Position numbers and translations under genes: made by a program. Source: Nocardia niigatensis NBRC 100131 (GTDB taxonomy: Bacteria; Actinomycetota; Actinomycetes; Mycobacteriales; Mycobacteriaceae). Taken from it: DNA of 64,000 nt. The notes under the pieces are model-generated. The model saw only the letters and a list, made by a program, of their open reading frames with translations. It was not told the DNA's origin and ran no database searches. This document shows, one piece after another, positions 26,458 through 34,814 of the stretch; position 1 is the first letter of the stretch, and each line of letters begins with the position of its first letter. The stretch spans positions 1 through 64,000 of the forward strand of contig NZ_BAGC01000112.1 of NCBI RefSeq assembly GCF_000308655.1, read 5' to 3'.

Positions 26458-27716
26458 TCCTGCTCGACCCGCTCCGGCCGCAGGCGGCGCAGCGCCAGCA
26501 GGGCGGCCAGGCATCCGGCGCTGAGAGCGATGGCCGTCCAGGCGGCGCGGTCACCGGATTCGGCGTACCGGTCGGGATACAGCGGGAAGGAATCGCAGCC
26601 ACGGTATTCCAGCGTCAGCACGGCCGTCGGAATGAACAGGAGGCCCAGCGCCAGCACCGTCGCCGCCGCGTTGCGCGTGGTGACCGTGCCGAAGCTGTAT
26701 CCGGCCAGCGCGGCGATGGCACAGCTGCCGATCAGCGCGGTCCACGAATCGTCGTGGCGGATACCGGGAGCCAGCAGCGCGAATACCCCGAGGGCGACGA
26801 TCCCGCCGGCGGCGACGACCGGCGCCGGGCGCAGCAGGCCGGCCGCCAGCCCGAGCGCCATGACCACCAGCAAGGGCACGAGTTTCCAATGCGCCTGGGC
26901 CGCAATGGCGGTCGCGCTGCCGGTGGCGGTGAGCGCGATCGCGAGCAGGGTGAGGGAGCCGTCGCGACGCGGCAGCAGCAGCGCGGCGACGGCCGCAGCC
27001 ACGAGGACCGCGACCGTTCCGGCCACGATGGCCCCGACGCCGGTGGTCGACGTGAGCCGCTCGGTCACCACCGCGCTGGTGGTGACCACGATGGCCGCGG
27101 CCAGAACCGGCGCGAAGGGCAGGTTCAACGCCGTGGAATAGGCCGCGGGTCCGGGGCTTGGGCTGAGCAGGAAGCACACTGCCAGCAACACCACGGTCGG
27201 CGTGGTGAGCCAGCCCGGCGGCAGATCCACGAAGGCGCGTTCGATCAGCGACCGGGTGCCCTCCTCGGCCGCCACGGTCTCGATGTGCTGGCCCACCAGG
27301 ACGCCGGTGAGCGCCCCGAGCAGGTATCCGATTGCGGGTGGCCGGTATTCGAGCGCCGCCGCCCCGGCCGCGCCCAGCAGCACGCCCGCCGCGATCGCAT
27401 CGGTGAAGTTGGCGGTGGCCAGGCTCGCGGAGGTGGCTGCCACCAGCAGGTGGTCGGTGGCCAGCAGCACCGTCGCGGCGGTGGCGGTGCCCCAGGCGAC
27501 CCGGGTGCCGAACATGCGCACGCACACCGCGGCCAGGACCGCGACGACCGCGCCCGCGGCGGTGGCCCGGGGCACGGTGACGGTCAGCAGCGTCATCTGC
27601 AGCGCGGATGAGTCGGTGCCGCACCCGGTGTCGAGGGGCACGATGAGGGCCAGGCCCGCGACCGCGGCGGCGGCGCACCCGCCGACCGTGTCGAGGGCCG
27701 CGCGATACCGCTGCAC
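26454..27716 (-). CDS. polytopic membrane protein of unknown function
   Basis: This 420-residue, very hydrophobic Ala/Val/Leu/Thr-rich protein has roughly ten to twelve predicted membrane segments. Short charged loops separate them (GTRSLIERAFVDLPPGW, LEYRGCDSFPLYPDRYAESG). I recognise no transporter or enzyme motif. It is convergent with the receptor kinase gene, and the two stop codons overlap within CTAA at 26454-26457. A link to the kinase is possible but is not shown by the sequence. Confidence 0.75.
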   Translation of the reverse strand: MQRYRAALDTVGGCAAAAVAGLALIVPLDTGCGTDSSALQMTLLTVTVPRATAAGAVVAVLAAVCVRMFGTRVAWGTATAATVLLATDHLLVAATSASLATANFTDAIAAGVLLGAAGAAALEYRPPAIGYLLGALTGVLVGQHIETVAAEEGTRSLIERAFVDLPPGWLTTPTVVLLAVCFLLSPSPGPAAYSTALNLPFAPVLAAAIVVTTSAVVTERLTSTTGVGAIVAGTVAVLVAAAVAALLLPRRDGSLTLLAIALTATGSATAIAAQAHWKLVPLLVVMALGLAAGLLRPAPVVAAGGIVALGVFALLAPGIRHDDSWTALIGSCAIAALAGYSFGTVTTRNAAATVLALGLLFIPTAVLTLEYRGCDSFPLYPDRYAESGDRAAWTAIALSAGCLAALLALRRLRPERVEQD

Positions 27717-27781
27717 GGGCGGCTCCCAGGGGTCGAAGCAACAGATCAGTTACCGTGCAGTCACGGTAACAGCGTGCGGAT

Positions 27782-28684
27782 TCAGCGGGGTGGACGGCGG
27801 GCCGCCCAATCGGCGGCGAAATCACGGAACCGCCGCACGGCCTCCGACGGTGTGGCGGTCGCCGACCAGATCAGCCCGACATCGCGGGACGCGCCCGCGT
27901 CGGCCAGCGGGACGAGGGCCAGCCCCGGCGGCATTGGCTCCTCCGCGGGCACCAGCGCGACCCCGAGACCGGCCACCACCAGCCCGGACACTGTCACCAG
28001 ATCGCTGGACTCGAACACGATGCGCGGCCGGATACCCGCCGCCGCGCACAGTTCGTCGAAGATGCGCCGCATTCCGAATCCCGGATGCATGGTGATGAAT
28101 TCGGCGTCGGCCAGTTCGGCCAGCCGGATCGGCCGCTGCCCGGTCTTGCCGGACGCGGCCAGCCGATGGTCGGCCGGAACCGCGAGCACCAGCGGCTGAT
28201 TCAACAGCGTCCGCCAGCCGATGCCGGGCTCGCTGGGCCGCGGCGACACCAACGCCAGATCCGCCTTGCCGTCGAGCACCTGCCGGGTGATGACCTCGGC
28301 CGCGCCCTGATACAGCGTGAAGCCGACCCGTCCCGAGCCGCGCCGGAACTCGCCGATCAGCTGCGGGGCCAGCCGGCTGCCGAAGGAATGCAGGAACGAC
28401 AACCGGACCATTCCCTTGGCCGGATTGATCAGGTCGGCGACGGCCTGCTCCCCTGCGTGCAGTTCGGCCCGGGCGCGGCGGGCGTGCTCGTAGTAGAGGC
28501 GGCCGTACTCGTTGAGCCGGATGCGTTTGCCGTGCCGGTCGAACAGCGATGTGCCGAGTCGCTTCTCGAGCCGGGCGAGCATGCGCGAGAGCGTCGGCTG
28601 GGCCAGGTGCAGGCGGTCTGCCGCCGCGCTGACATTCTCGGTTTCGGCGAGTGTCGTGAACCACTCCAGATCTGCGCCGAGCAC
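27782..28684 (-). CDS. LysR-family transcriptional regulator
   Basis: This 300-residue protein has the N-terminal LysR helix-turn-helix (LAETENVSAAADRLHLAQPT, then LSRMLARLEKRLG) and a periplasmic-binding-like effector domain (LVLAVPADHRLAASG, SDLVTVSGLVVAGLGVALVP). The start is GTG 28684. It is divergent from an MFS exporter gene at 28796. A 24-bp inverted repeat lies between them, so it most likely controls that transporter and its own expression. The effector is unknown. Confidence 0.92.
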   Translation of the reverse strand: MLGADLEWFTTLAETENVSAAADRLHLAQPTLSRMLARLEKRLGTSLFDRHGKRIRLNEYGRLYYEHARRARAELHAGEQAVADLINPAKGMVRLSFLHSFGSRLAPQLIGEFRRGSGRVGFTLYQGAAEVITRQVLDGKADLALVSPRPSEPGIGWRTLLNQPLVLAVPADHRLAASGKTGQRPIRLAELADAEFITMHPGFGMRRIFDELCAAAGIRPRIVFESSDLVTVSGLVVAGLGVALVPAEEPMPPGLALVPLADAGASRDVGLIWSATATPSEAVRRFRDFAADWAARRPPR

Positions 28685-28711
28685 CCCGCCTCCTCGCTAT
28701 ATGTGTTCAGG

Positions 28712-28735
28712 GCATGATCATTCAAATCATCATGC
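28712..28735. promoter_or_regulatory. inverted repeat between LysR and MFS genes
   Basis: GCATGAT (28712-28718) and ATCATGC (28729-28735) are perfect 7-bp arms separated by 10 bp. The element is in an AT-rich patch and fits the size of a LysR recognition site, which is typically an interrupted palindrome of the T-N11-A type. It is 27 bp upstream of the LysR start and 60 bp upstream of the MFS start. Confidence 0.6.
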
Positions 28736-28795
28736 ATTTCCGTTCTAAGCGCCAGCGCCGCACCCTGGATCCCGTCCCCGCACCGAGAGGATCCG

Positions 28796-30142
28796 ATGAC
28801 CACCATGCCCGCGCCCACCAGCACGGCTTCGCCGGCAGCGACCAGCAGCGTGAAGCCGGATCCGACCAGTGCCACCGCGTCCGCGGCGACCAGTTCCCCG
28901 GCGGAAGCGCCGGCCTCGGCCCTCATGTCGGGCACTGCCGCGGCCGACGCGCCCGATCGATCCGGCGTCGCGCACGAGAAGCGGGTCACCGCGGCTCTTT
29001 TCGCTGCCGGGCTGACCACCTTCGCGGCCATGTACTCCACCCAGTCGTTGCTGCCGAGCCTGTCGGCCGCCTTCTCGGTCTCGCCTGCGCAGGCGGCTCT
29101 TGCTGTCTCTCTGACCACGGGTTTTCTCGCGCTGGCCATTGTTCCGGCGGGCGCGCTGTCGGCGCGGATCGGCCGGACCCGGGTGATGATCGGATCGGCG
29201 GCGGTGGCGTCGGCGCTGGGTCTGCTGCTGCCACTGTGCCCGACTCTCGACACGCTGCTGGTGGTGCGAGCGGTGCAGGGCATCGCATTGGCGGGCGTGC
29301 CCGCGGTGGCCATGGCGTATCTCGCCGAGGAGATCGGGGCGGCCGGGCTCGGCGCGGCCATGGGCGTCTACATCGCCGGCACCACGATCGGCGGTCTGGC
29401 GGGACGGCTGATTCCCTCGCTCGCCCTCGGGCTGTCCTCGTGGCGCTGGGCGGAACTGGCGGTCTCGCTGGCCGCCGCCGCGTGCACGGTCTGGTTCGCG
29501 CGCACCCTGCCGGCCTCGCGCGGATTCTCCGCCCGCCCGGCCGGTTTCGGCACCATGCTCGGCGATCTCGCGGCGCAGTTGCGGCATCGCGGCCTGATCG
29601 CGCTGTTCGGTCTGGCTTTCCTGCTGATGGGCAGCTTCGTGTCGGTCTACAACTTCCTGGGCTACCGGCTCACCCATCGGCCCTTCGAATTGCCCGCGGC
29701 CCTGGCCGGATCGGTGTTCGTGCTGTATCTGGCCGGCACGGTCGCCTCCGCCTATACCGGCCGGCTGGCCGATCGCCGCGGCCACGCGCGCGTGCTCACC
29801 GCCGCGGTCGCGTTGATGGCCGCCGGGGTGCTGATCACCATCCCGGACCACCTGACCACGGTGCTGATCGGCGTCCTGCTGTTCACCACCGGGTTCTTCG
29901 CCGCGCACACCACGGCCAGCGCCTGGGTGGGGACGCTGGCCGAAAACCGCGGCGCCGCATCGTCTCTCTATATGTTCGCGTACTACCTGGGCAGCGCGGT
30001 GGTCGGCAGCGCGGCCGGGATCGCCTACGCGGCGGGCGGCTGGGCCGGCCTGGTGCTGTGTGTGGCAGGGCTTTTCGTGCTCGCCGCGCTGCTGGTGGCG
30101 TCGCTCGTCACGGCCGGCCGGCCGGCGCGGGATCGGCGTTGA
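28796..30142 (+). CDS. MFS transporter (YnfM-like)
   Basis: This 448-residue protein has about twelve transmembrane segments after an unusual ~60-residue Ala/Ser/Thr/Pro-rich N-terminus. Features are AMYSTQSLLPSLSAAF in helix 1, the intracellular loop SARIGRTRVMIG (MFS motif A), and the equivalent loop GRLADRRGHARVL in the second half. It resembles YnfM/arabinose-efflux-type permeases. It is divergent from the LysR gene. Its substrate cannot be read from sequence. The N-terminal tail could be partly untranslated if the start is later, since no other strong start is seen before HEKRVTAALF. Confidence 0.88.
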   Translation: MTTMPAPTSTASPAATSSVKPDPTSATASAATSSPAEAPASALMSGTAAADAPDRSGVAHEKRVTAALFAAGLTTFAAMYSTQSLLPSLSAAFSVSPAQAALAVSLTTGFLALAIVPAGALSARIGRTRVMIGSAAVASALGLLLPLCPTLDTLLVVRAVQGIALAGVPAVAMAYLAEEIGAAGLGAAMGVYIAGTTIGGLAGRLIPSLALGLSSWRWAELAVSLAAAACTVWFARTLPASRGFSARPAGFGTMLGDLAAQLRHRGLIALFGLAFLLMGSFVSVYNFLGYRLTHRPFELPAALAGSVFVLYLAGTVASAYTGRLADRRGHARVLTAAVALMAAGVLITIPDHLTTVLIGVLLFTTGFFAAHTTASAWVGTLAENRGAASSLYMFAYYLGSAVVGSAAGIAYAAGGWAGLVLCVAGLFVLAALLVASLVTAGRPARDRR

Positions 30143-30425
30143 GATCCGCTCCCGTATCGGTGTCGAGGGCCGTCCCCGCGCCGGTGCACGCGGGATCGGC
30201 GCTGTCCTCGGTGATCTCGGCGCAGGCGGGCGGCGCGATCGGGCTGCCGGCGTGCTGCTCGACGACGACCGGCGCCGGCGTCCGCCCGGACGGACCGGCG
30301 ACGGCCGCGGGCAGCGCGCCGTATACGAAAGCGGTGGCCAGCCCGGCCAGTACGACGACCATCGCGCTCGCCACCAGGGTGGGGCGGACGGCGGGGGACA
30401 CACGGGGCGAGGCGATCACGGCCAT
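30108..30425 (-). CDS. small membrane-anchored or secreted hypothetical protein
   Basis: This encodes 105 residues from ATG 30425. One hydrophobic segment (LVASAMVVVLAGLATAFVYG, residues ~17-36) is followed by an Ala/Pro/Asp/Thr-rich tail with two Cys residues. It could be a signal-anchored or secreted protein. It overlaps the 3' end of the MFS gene by 35 bp on the opposite strand. GATGGG at a short distance is a weak ribosome-binding site. No homologue is recognised, so the gene is plausible but uncertain. Confidence 0.45.
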   Translation of the reverse strand: MAVIASPRVSPAVRPTLVASAMVVVLAGLATAFVYGALPAAVAGPSGRTPAPVVVEQHAGSPIAPPACAEITEDSADPACTGAGTALDTDTGADLNADPAPAGRP

Positions 30426-30588
30426 GACGACGATGCACCCATCTCTCACCGCGTCGTAACGCGAACCCGAAACCCGCACCTGCCGTGCGGGCATGAGGCA
30501 ATGTTCGGGTCCGGTGCGGGCCAGGTCAAGCGGTGGCGGCCGCGTTAGCGCGATGTTTACGCATGCTCGGACACCGTGACCGATTTCC

Positions 30589-31341
30589 TCAGCGCCCGGG
30601 GCGGTCGGGCGACTTCCCGGTGCGGCTGTCGATGAACACCTGGTACCCGTCCAGTAGCCGGTCCAGCGCGAAGCCGAAATCGCCTTCCTCCCAGTGCACT
30701 TCGTCATTGTCGAAGGCGCGATTGGTCAACGCGCTGTGCACGGCGGGAAAGCGCTGGGGATCGAGCACTTCGGTGAGGACGCGGGTGAAGTCGCTGTCCT
30801 CCGTGTCCGGCTGGATGGTGTCACGCAGGAAGCGGGTGCGGCCGATCACGTAGATCGAAAGGTTCACCAGCAGCTGCAATTTGAGCGCCTCCGGGATCTC
30901 GACCTCGGCCAGCGCCCCCATGCCCGCCTCGAGCCAGATCATATTGTTCGGGCCGCGCGGGGGAGAGGTCATCGGGATGTCCAGCCACCAGTCGTGGGCG
31001 CGGATGGCCCGGAATTCGGCCCAGGCCCAGGCTTCCAGCCCGGTGCGCCAGTCGCCGGCGGGCAGGTCCGGCCGGATGGCGAAGATGCGGTCGTGCAGCA
31101 GTTCGGCCAGCGTGTCCTTGCTGTCGACATACCGGTAGAGCGACATGGTGGTGTAGCCGAGCTCCTTGGCGACGCGGGCCATGGACAGCGCGCCGTAGCC
31201 GTCGGCGTCGGCCACGGCCATGGCGGTCTCGACGATCTGCTCCAGACTCAGTCCGCGTTTGGGTCCGCGGCTGCCCGTGCTGTCCAGATCCCACAGCAGC
31301 TGGACCGACTTGGGTAGCGCTCGCTCATCGGGCGACTTCAA
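30589..31341 (-). CDS. TetR-family regulator (TetR_C type) divergent from the ABC exporter
   Basis: This 250-residue protein has a helix-turn-helix region: LSLEQIVETAMAVADADGYG, then LSMARVAKELGYTTMSLYRY. A C-terminal domain like that of the tetracycline-repressor group follows (EAWAWAEFRAIRAHDWWLDI). The start is a TTG at 31341, supported by AGGAGGT five bases upstream. It is divergent from a DrrAB-type exporter, and palindromic elements lie between them. This is the usual arrangement for a drug-responsive repressor of an efflux pump. Confidence 0.9.
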   Translation of the reverse strand: MKSPDERALPKSVQLLWDLDSTGSRGPKRGLSLEQIVETAMAVADADGYGALSMARVAKELGYTTMSLYRYVDSKDTLAELLHDRIFAIRPDLPAGDWRTGLEAWAWAEFRAIRAHDWWLDIPMTSPPRGPNNMIWLEAGMGALAEVEIPEALKLQLLVNLSIYVIGRTRFLRDTIQPDTEDSDFTRVLTEVLDPQRFPAVHSALTNRAFDNDEVHWEEGDFGFALDRLLDGYQVFIDSRTGKSPDRPGR

Positions 31342-31387
31342 TCCGACCTCCTGTCGTGGTGTCGGTTCCTATCTTGCGCCATCCTAG

Positions 31388-31430
31388 AAACTGTGTAGCC
31401 TATAAACGAAGTGTATGCCATATACAGTTT
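31388..31430. promoter_or_regulatory. operator/promoter region between TetR and the DrrA-like gene
   Basis: AAACTGTGTA (31388-31397) and TATACAGTTT (31421-31430) form a 9/10 inverted repeat around an AT-rich core. The core contains two related motifs, TGTGTAGCCTATA and GTGTATGCCATATA. This is by far the most AT-rich stretch nearby and probably combines promoter and TetR operators. It ends 18 bp before the ABC ATPase start. Confidence 0.55.
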
Positions 31431-31448
31431 TCGAACGGGGGTTCACCC

Positions 31449-32402
31449 ATGACGACATCCAGAACCGGTCCGGCCATCGAGATCACCGGGCTCACCAAAT
31501 CCTTCGGCGACCAGCCGGTGCTCCGCGGCATCGATGTGACCGTGCCCGCCGGGACGGTCTTCGCCCTGCTCGGCCCGAACGGCGCCGGCAAGACCACCGT
31601 GGTCCGCATCCTCACCACCCTGAACCGGCCCGATGGGGGAGAGGTGCGGGTGGGCGGCCATGATCCGGTGCGTGAGCCGGACGCGGTGCGTGCTGCCATC
31701 GGGGTCACCGGGCAGTTCGCCGCGGTGGACGAGGTCCTCACCGGCGCCGAGAATCTCCGCCTCGTGGGGCGGCTGCTGCGGCTGGGTTCCAGCGAAACTG
31801 CCGGGCGCACAGCGCAATTGCTGGAGCAGTTCGATCTCACCGATGCCGCGGGCAAGCGCGCGGGCTCCTATTCCGGTGGGATGCGCCGCCGCCTCGACAT
31901 CGCCATGAGCCTGATGAGGCGGCCCCGCATCGTGTTCCTCGACGAGCCCACCACCGGCCTGGACCCGCGCAGCCGCCGCGAACTGTGGCGGGTGATCCGC
32001 GACCTGGTCGCCGACGGCGTGACCATCTTCCTCACCACCCAGTATCTGGAGGAGGCCGACCAATTGGCCGATCGGATCGCGGTTCTCGACGCCGGGCGCA
32101 TCGTCGCCGAGGGCAGCGCCGCGGAGCTGAAGCGGCTGGCGCCCGGCGGGCACCTGCGGCTCGGCTTCGCCGACGAGCACGGTCTGGCGGCGGCCGCCCG
32201 CGCGCTGCCCGAGGCCGAGCTGGACCGCGAGCAGCTGTCGCTGCGGGTGCCCTCGGACGGCAGCGTCGGTGACATCCGCAAACTGCTCGACCATTTCGAC
32301 GATCACGCCGTGTCCATCGGCGAATTGGCCATCCACACACCAGATCTCGACGATGTCTTCTTCGCCCTGACGGGTGCGACCGTGAAAGGCGCGGTGTCAT
32401 GA
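31449..32402 (+). CDS. ABC transporter ATP-binding protein (DrrA type)
   Basis: This 317-residue ATPase has Walker A LGPNGAGKTTVVR, signature YSGGMRRRLDIAMSL, and Walker B IVFLDEPTTGLDPRSR. The C-terminal extension ends in DLDDVFFALTGATVKG, which is typical of DrrA-like drug and antibiotic exporters. It powers the permease encoded next, whose ATG overlaps this stop by 4 bp. A TetR gene is divergent upstream. The exported compound is unknown; in this family it is often a drug or a cell-envelope lipid. Confidence 0.92.
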   Translation: MTTSRTGPAIEITGLTKSFGDQPVLRGIDVTVPAGTVFALLGPNGAGKTTVVRILTTLNRPDGGEVRVGGHDPVREPDAVRAAIGVTGQFAAVDEVLTGAENLRLVGRLLRLGSSETAGRTAQLLEQFDLTDAAGKRAGSYSGGMRRRLDIAMSLMRRPRIVFLDEPTTGLDPRSRRELWRVIRDLVADGVTIFLTTQYLEEADQLADRIAVLDAGRIVAEGSAAELKRLAPGGHLRLGFADEHGLAAAARALPEAELDREQLSLRVPSDGSVGDIRKLLDHFDDHAVSIGELAIHTPDLDDVFFALTGATVKGAVS

Positions 32403-33163
32403 GCGCTCTCGTCCATTCCGTCCAGGACTCCGCCACCATGGTGGGTCGCAATCTGCGCCACACCCTGCGCAGCCCGGACACCATGATCATGACCATCGCG
32501 GTGCCGGTGACCATCCTGCTCATGTTCGTCTACGTCTTCGGCGGCGCGATGAACGTCGGCGGCTCCTACATCGACTACGTGGTCCCCGGAATCCTGTTGC
32601 TGTGCGCGGGTTTCGGCTCGGGCGCCACCGCGGTGGCGGTGGCAACCGACCTGCACACCGGCATCGTGGACCGCTTCCGGGCCATGGCGGTCTCCCGCGG
32701 CGCGGTCCTGACCGGCCACGTCCTGGAAAGCGTTCTGCGCAACCTGGTCACCACCGGCGTGGTGGTGCTGGTGGCCGTGGCCCTCGGCTTCCGGCCGACC
32801 GCGAACCCGCTACGCTGGCTCGCGGTGGCGGGCATGCTGGCCTGCTTCGTGCTGGCGCTGTCCTGGGCGGCCGCCGCCCTGGGCCTGCTGGCGTCCAATC
32901 CCGAAGCGGCCAACGGCTTCATGTTCATCTTCATGTTCCTGCCCTACGTCAGCAGTGCCTTCGTCCCGACCCACACCCTGCCCACCTGGCTCCGCGGTTT
33001 CGCCCAGCACCAGCCCGTCACGTCCATCGCCGAAACCGTCCGCGGCCTGCTCATGGACACCCCGGTAGGCGACTCCGCCCCCACCGCCCTGGCCTGGTGC
33101 GCGGCCATCGCCCTGACCGCCTACCTGGCCGCGACCACCCTCTTCCGCCGCCGGACCAGCTGA
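32399..33163 (+). CDS. ABC-2 type transporter permease (DrrB type)
   Basis: This 254-residue integral membrane protein has about six helices: VPVTILLMFVYVFGGAMNVG, IDYVVPGILLLCAGFGSG, and later FVLALSWAAAALGLLASN. The extracytoplasmic-loop motif PTWLRGFAQHQPVTSIAETV is characteristic of ABC-2 exporters of the DrrB/ODR group. It is translationally coupled to the ATPase gene through an ATGA overlap. Together they form a half-transporter that probably dimerises. Confidence 0.92.
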   Translation: MSALVHSVQDSATMVGRNLRHTLRSPDTMIMTIAVPVTILLMFVYVFGGAMNVGGSYIDYVVPGILLLCAGFGSGATAVAVATDLHTGIVDRFRAMAVSRGAVLTGHVLESVLRNLVTTGVVVLVAVALGFRPTANPLRWLAVAGMLACFVLALSWAAAALGLLASNPEAANGFMFIFMFLPYVSSAFVPTHTLPTWLRGFAQHQPVTSIAETVRGLLMDTPVGDSAPTALAWCAAIALTAYLAATTLFRRRTS

Positions 33164-33237
33164 GATACGTTTACGCCGATATGCGCATCTAGGCATAAAT
33201 ATCCCGTATGTCGGATTCCAGCGCAGCGGACCGAAAA

Positions 33238-33268
33238 AGCAGGGCGCCAACGACCTTGGTGCCCTGCT
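33238..33268 (-). terminator. intrinsic terminator for the minus-strand microprotein gene
   Basis: A 12-bp stem (33238-33249 with 33257-33268, one G-T wobble) has a 7-base loop. Read on the minus strand it is followed by a TTTTT run (complement of AAAAA at 33234-33238). It lies 20 bp after the minus-strand stop at 33289. It may also stop transcription from the ABC operon. Confidence 0.75.
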
Positions 33269-33288
33269 TCGATTCGATGCGGGATATC

Positions 33289-33456
33289 TCAGCGCCGCCG
33301 TAGGACGGCGACCAGCAGGGCCGCCAGGGCGAGGAGCAGAATGCCCGAGCCGATCCAGATTTCGGTACGGCTGTACTCCGGAACCTGGTCCGGGACCGTA
33401 CCGGTGGCGAGCAGGATCGCGCCCAGGTGGCCGGCGGGGCCGGCGAGCGTCACCAT
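33289..33456 (-). CDS. 55-residue single-pass membrane protein
   Basis: This begins MVTLAGPAGHLGAILLATGT, continues through VPDQVPEYSRTEIWIG, and ends in a clear membrane helix (GILLLALAALLVAVL) with a basic RRR tail. The start at 33456 is strongly supported by a perfect AAGGAGGTG (complement of 33463-33471) six bases upstream and by a T-run terminator downstream. The frame stays open far upstream to 33885, but that part looks non-coding. The protein is unrecognised. The topology suggests an outside N-terminus or a tail-anchored protein. Confidence 0.65.
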   Translation of the reverse strand: MVTLAGPAGHLGAILLATGTVPDQVPEYSRTEIWIGSGILLLALAALLVAVLRRR

Positions 33457-33965
33457 GATCGGCACCTCCTTCCGAATCGCCGTGACCCGGATGGCTGTCG
33501 CAGGGAACGCCGCGTCATTCGGGGCACTCCCGCCATGGTCGATCCGATCGAGCCGCCGGGCAAGCACCAGCGCGTAAGGATTTCGTCCTGAATTCGTGAT
33601 GTGCGCGCTCGATCCTTCTTTCGGGTAATGCGTTGCATCTACTGGATCGAGTAGTACGACGGGACATCGTAAGACGAACGTGGCCTGCGGAACCGGAGCG
33701 GTCAGATGAATGTTGGGTTTCGCACACTTCCTACCAAGCAAACGCTTGGGGTGTGTAACGTCGATAGTGCAGGAGGACGGTGACGGGCATCTGTCGCAAC
33801 GCAGCGACGTCCGTACGCTGAACCGGACCGCGTATGCGCGGCCGTCGGAGCTATCAATGGGGATGAGACCCGGGGGCAATCTCAATTCGGCTCGACGTTG
33901 TTCGACGACGTGGAGTGTCGCTGCGTGCCGCCCGTCCCCGGCATGGCAATCGACAGGAATGGCTC
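33457..33965. other. intergenic region between the microprotein and the acyltransferase
   Basis: These 509 bp separate divergent genes. I see one operator-like palindrome (33734-33749) and a smaller inverted repeat, CTACT/AGTAG at 33639-33654. The left half should hold the promoter of the minus-strand microprotein and the right half that of the acyltransferase. The long minus-strand open frame here lacks protein-like composition. No RNA gene was recognised. Confidence 0.5.
33734..33749. promoter_or_regulatory. TetR-type operator-like palindrome upstream of the acyltransferase
   Basis: CCAAGC-AAAC-GCTTGG is a perfect inverted repeat with 6-bp arms. Elements built on CAAGC/GCTTG arms are common targets of TetR-family lipid-metabolism regulators in mycolic-acid bacteria. 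It lies 216 bp before the acyltransferase ATG. No regulator gene is adjacent. Confidence 0.4.
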
Positions 33966-34814
33966 ATGACCGAAACCAAGGTAATTACCGACCCCGACCA
34001 CCCGCTGCTGCCGCTGGCGCGCGCCTACACCGACTACTTCACCCCGACGGTCACCGGGCTGGAGAATCTGCCCGCGTCCGGCCCGGCCCTGGTCATCGGC
34101 AACCACTCGTCCATCTACTGGGCCCCCGAGGTGTGGATCACCTTCATGGCCATGCTGGACCACCGCCCGGGGGAGCCCAGCTACGGAGTCGCGCACGACA
34201 TCCTTTTGCGCGCACCGATTCTCGGTGACAGCCTGCGCCAGTTCGGCGTCATCGCGGCCTCGCGCGAGTCGGCGGCCAAGGGGCTCAAGGACGGCGGCGC
34301 AGTGATGGTGTACCCGGGCGGCGACTGGGAGGCGTGCCGGCCGTGGACCGATCGCGGCAAGATCGACTTCGCCGACCGCAAGGGCTTCGTGCGGCTCGCT
34401 CTGGAGATGGGCGTCCCGGTGATCCCGGCGGTCGCCAACGGCGGCCACGACTCGATCTTCGTGCTCAGCCGCGGTGAACGCACCGCGCGCCTGCTGCAGC
34501 TCGACAAGCTGTTGCGCGCCAAGGTGTTTCCGTACACCGTCGGCCTGCCCTTCGGTGTCGCGCCGATCCTGCCGCAGCTGCCGCTGCCCGCTTCGGTGAC
34601 GGTCAGTTTCCTACCGGCATTGGACTGGTCGGTCGAGCCGGGCGATCCCGAGGACGCCGACCTCGTCGACGGGTGCTACACCCGGACGGTCGACACCATG
34701 CAGGCCGAGCTGGACCGGCTGCGCGCCGAGACCCCGAACCCGGTGGCGGCCGGTATCAAGAAGCATGTCGCCGGACTGCCCGGCCCGCTGAAGGGTCTGG
34801 CCGACCTGCTGTAG
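33966..34814 (+). CDS. PlsC-like acyltransferase
   Basis: This 282-residue protein looks like the lysophospholipid/glycerol acyltransferase family. The conserved block is ALVIGNHSSIYWAPEVW, where His begins the motif but the acidic residue sits later (E of APE) than in the classical HX4D. YPGGDWEACRPW replaces the usual FPEGTRS block, as in the diacylglycerol-acyltransferase-like branch. It probably transfers fatty acyl groups onto a glycerolipid or similar acceptor. ATG 33966 is chosen over 33915 because the family block then begins at the normal distance. Substrate is unknown. Confidence 0.8.
   Translation: MTETKVITDPDHPLLPLARAYTDYFTPTVTGLENLPASGPALVIGNHSSIYWAPEVWITFMAMLDHRPGEPSYGVAHDILLRAPILGDSLRQFGVIAASRESAAKGLKDGGAVMVYPGGDWEACRPWTDRGKIDFADRKGFVRLALEMGVPVIPAVANGGHDSIFVLSRGERTARLLQLDKLLRAKVFPYTVGLPFGVAPILPQLPLPASVTVSFLPALDWSVEPGDPEDADLVDGCYTRTVDTMQAELDRLRAETPNPVAAGIKKHVAGLPGPLKGLADLL

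Noticed and set aside
33734..33749. The CCAAGC palindrome as a terminator
   Set aside because: The stem is only 6 bp with a 4-base loop and no gene ends nearby. An operator is the better reading.
33457..33885. 199-residue reading of the minus-strand microprotein gene
   Set aside because: The strong Shine-Dalgarno and the coherent membrane protein place the start at 33456. The upstream part has random-looking composition.
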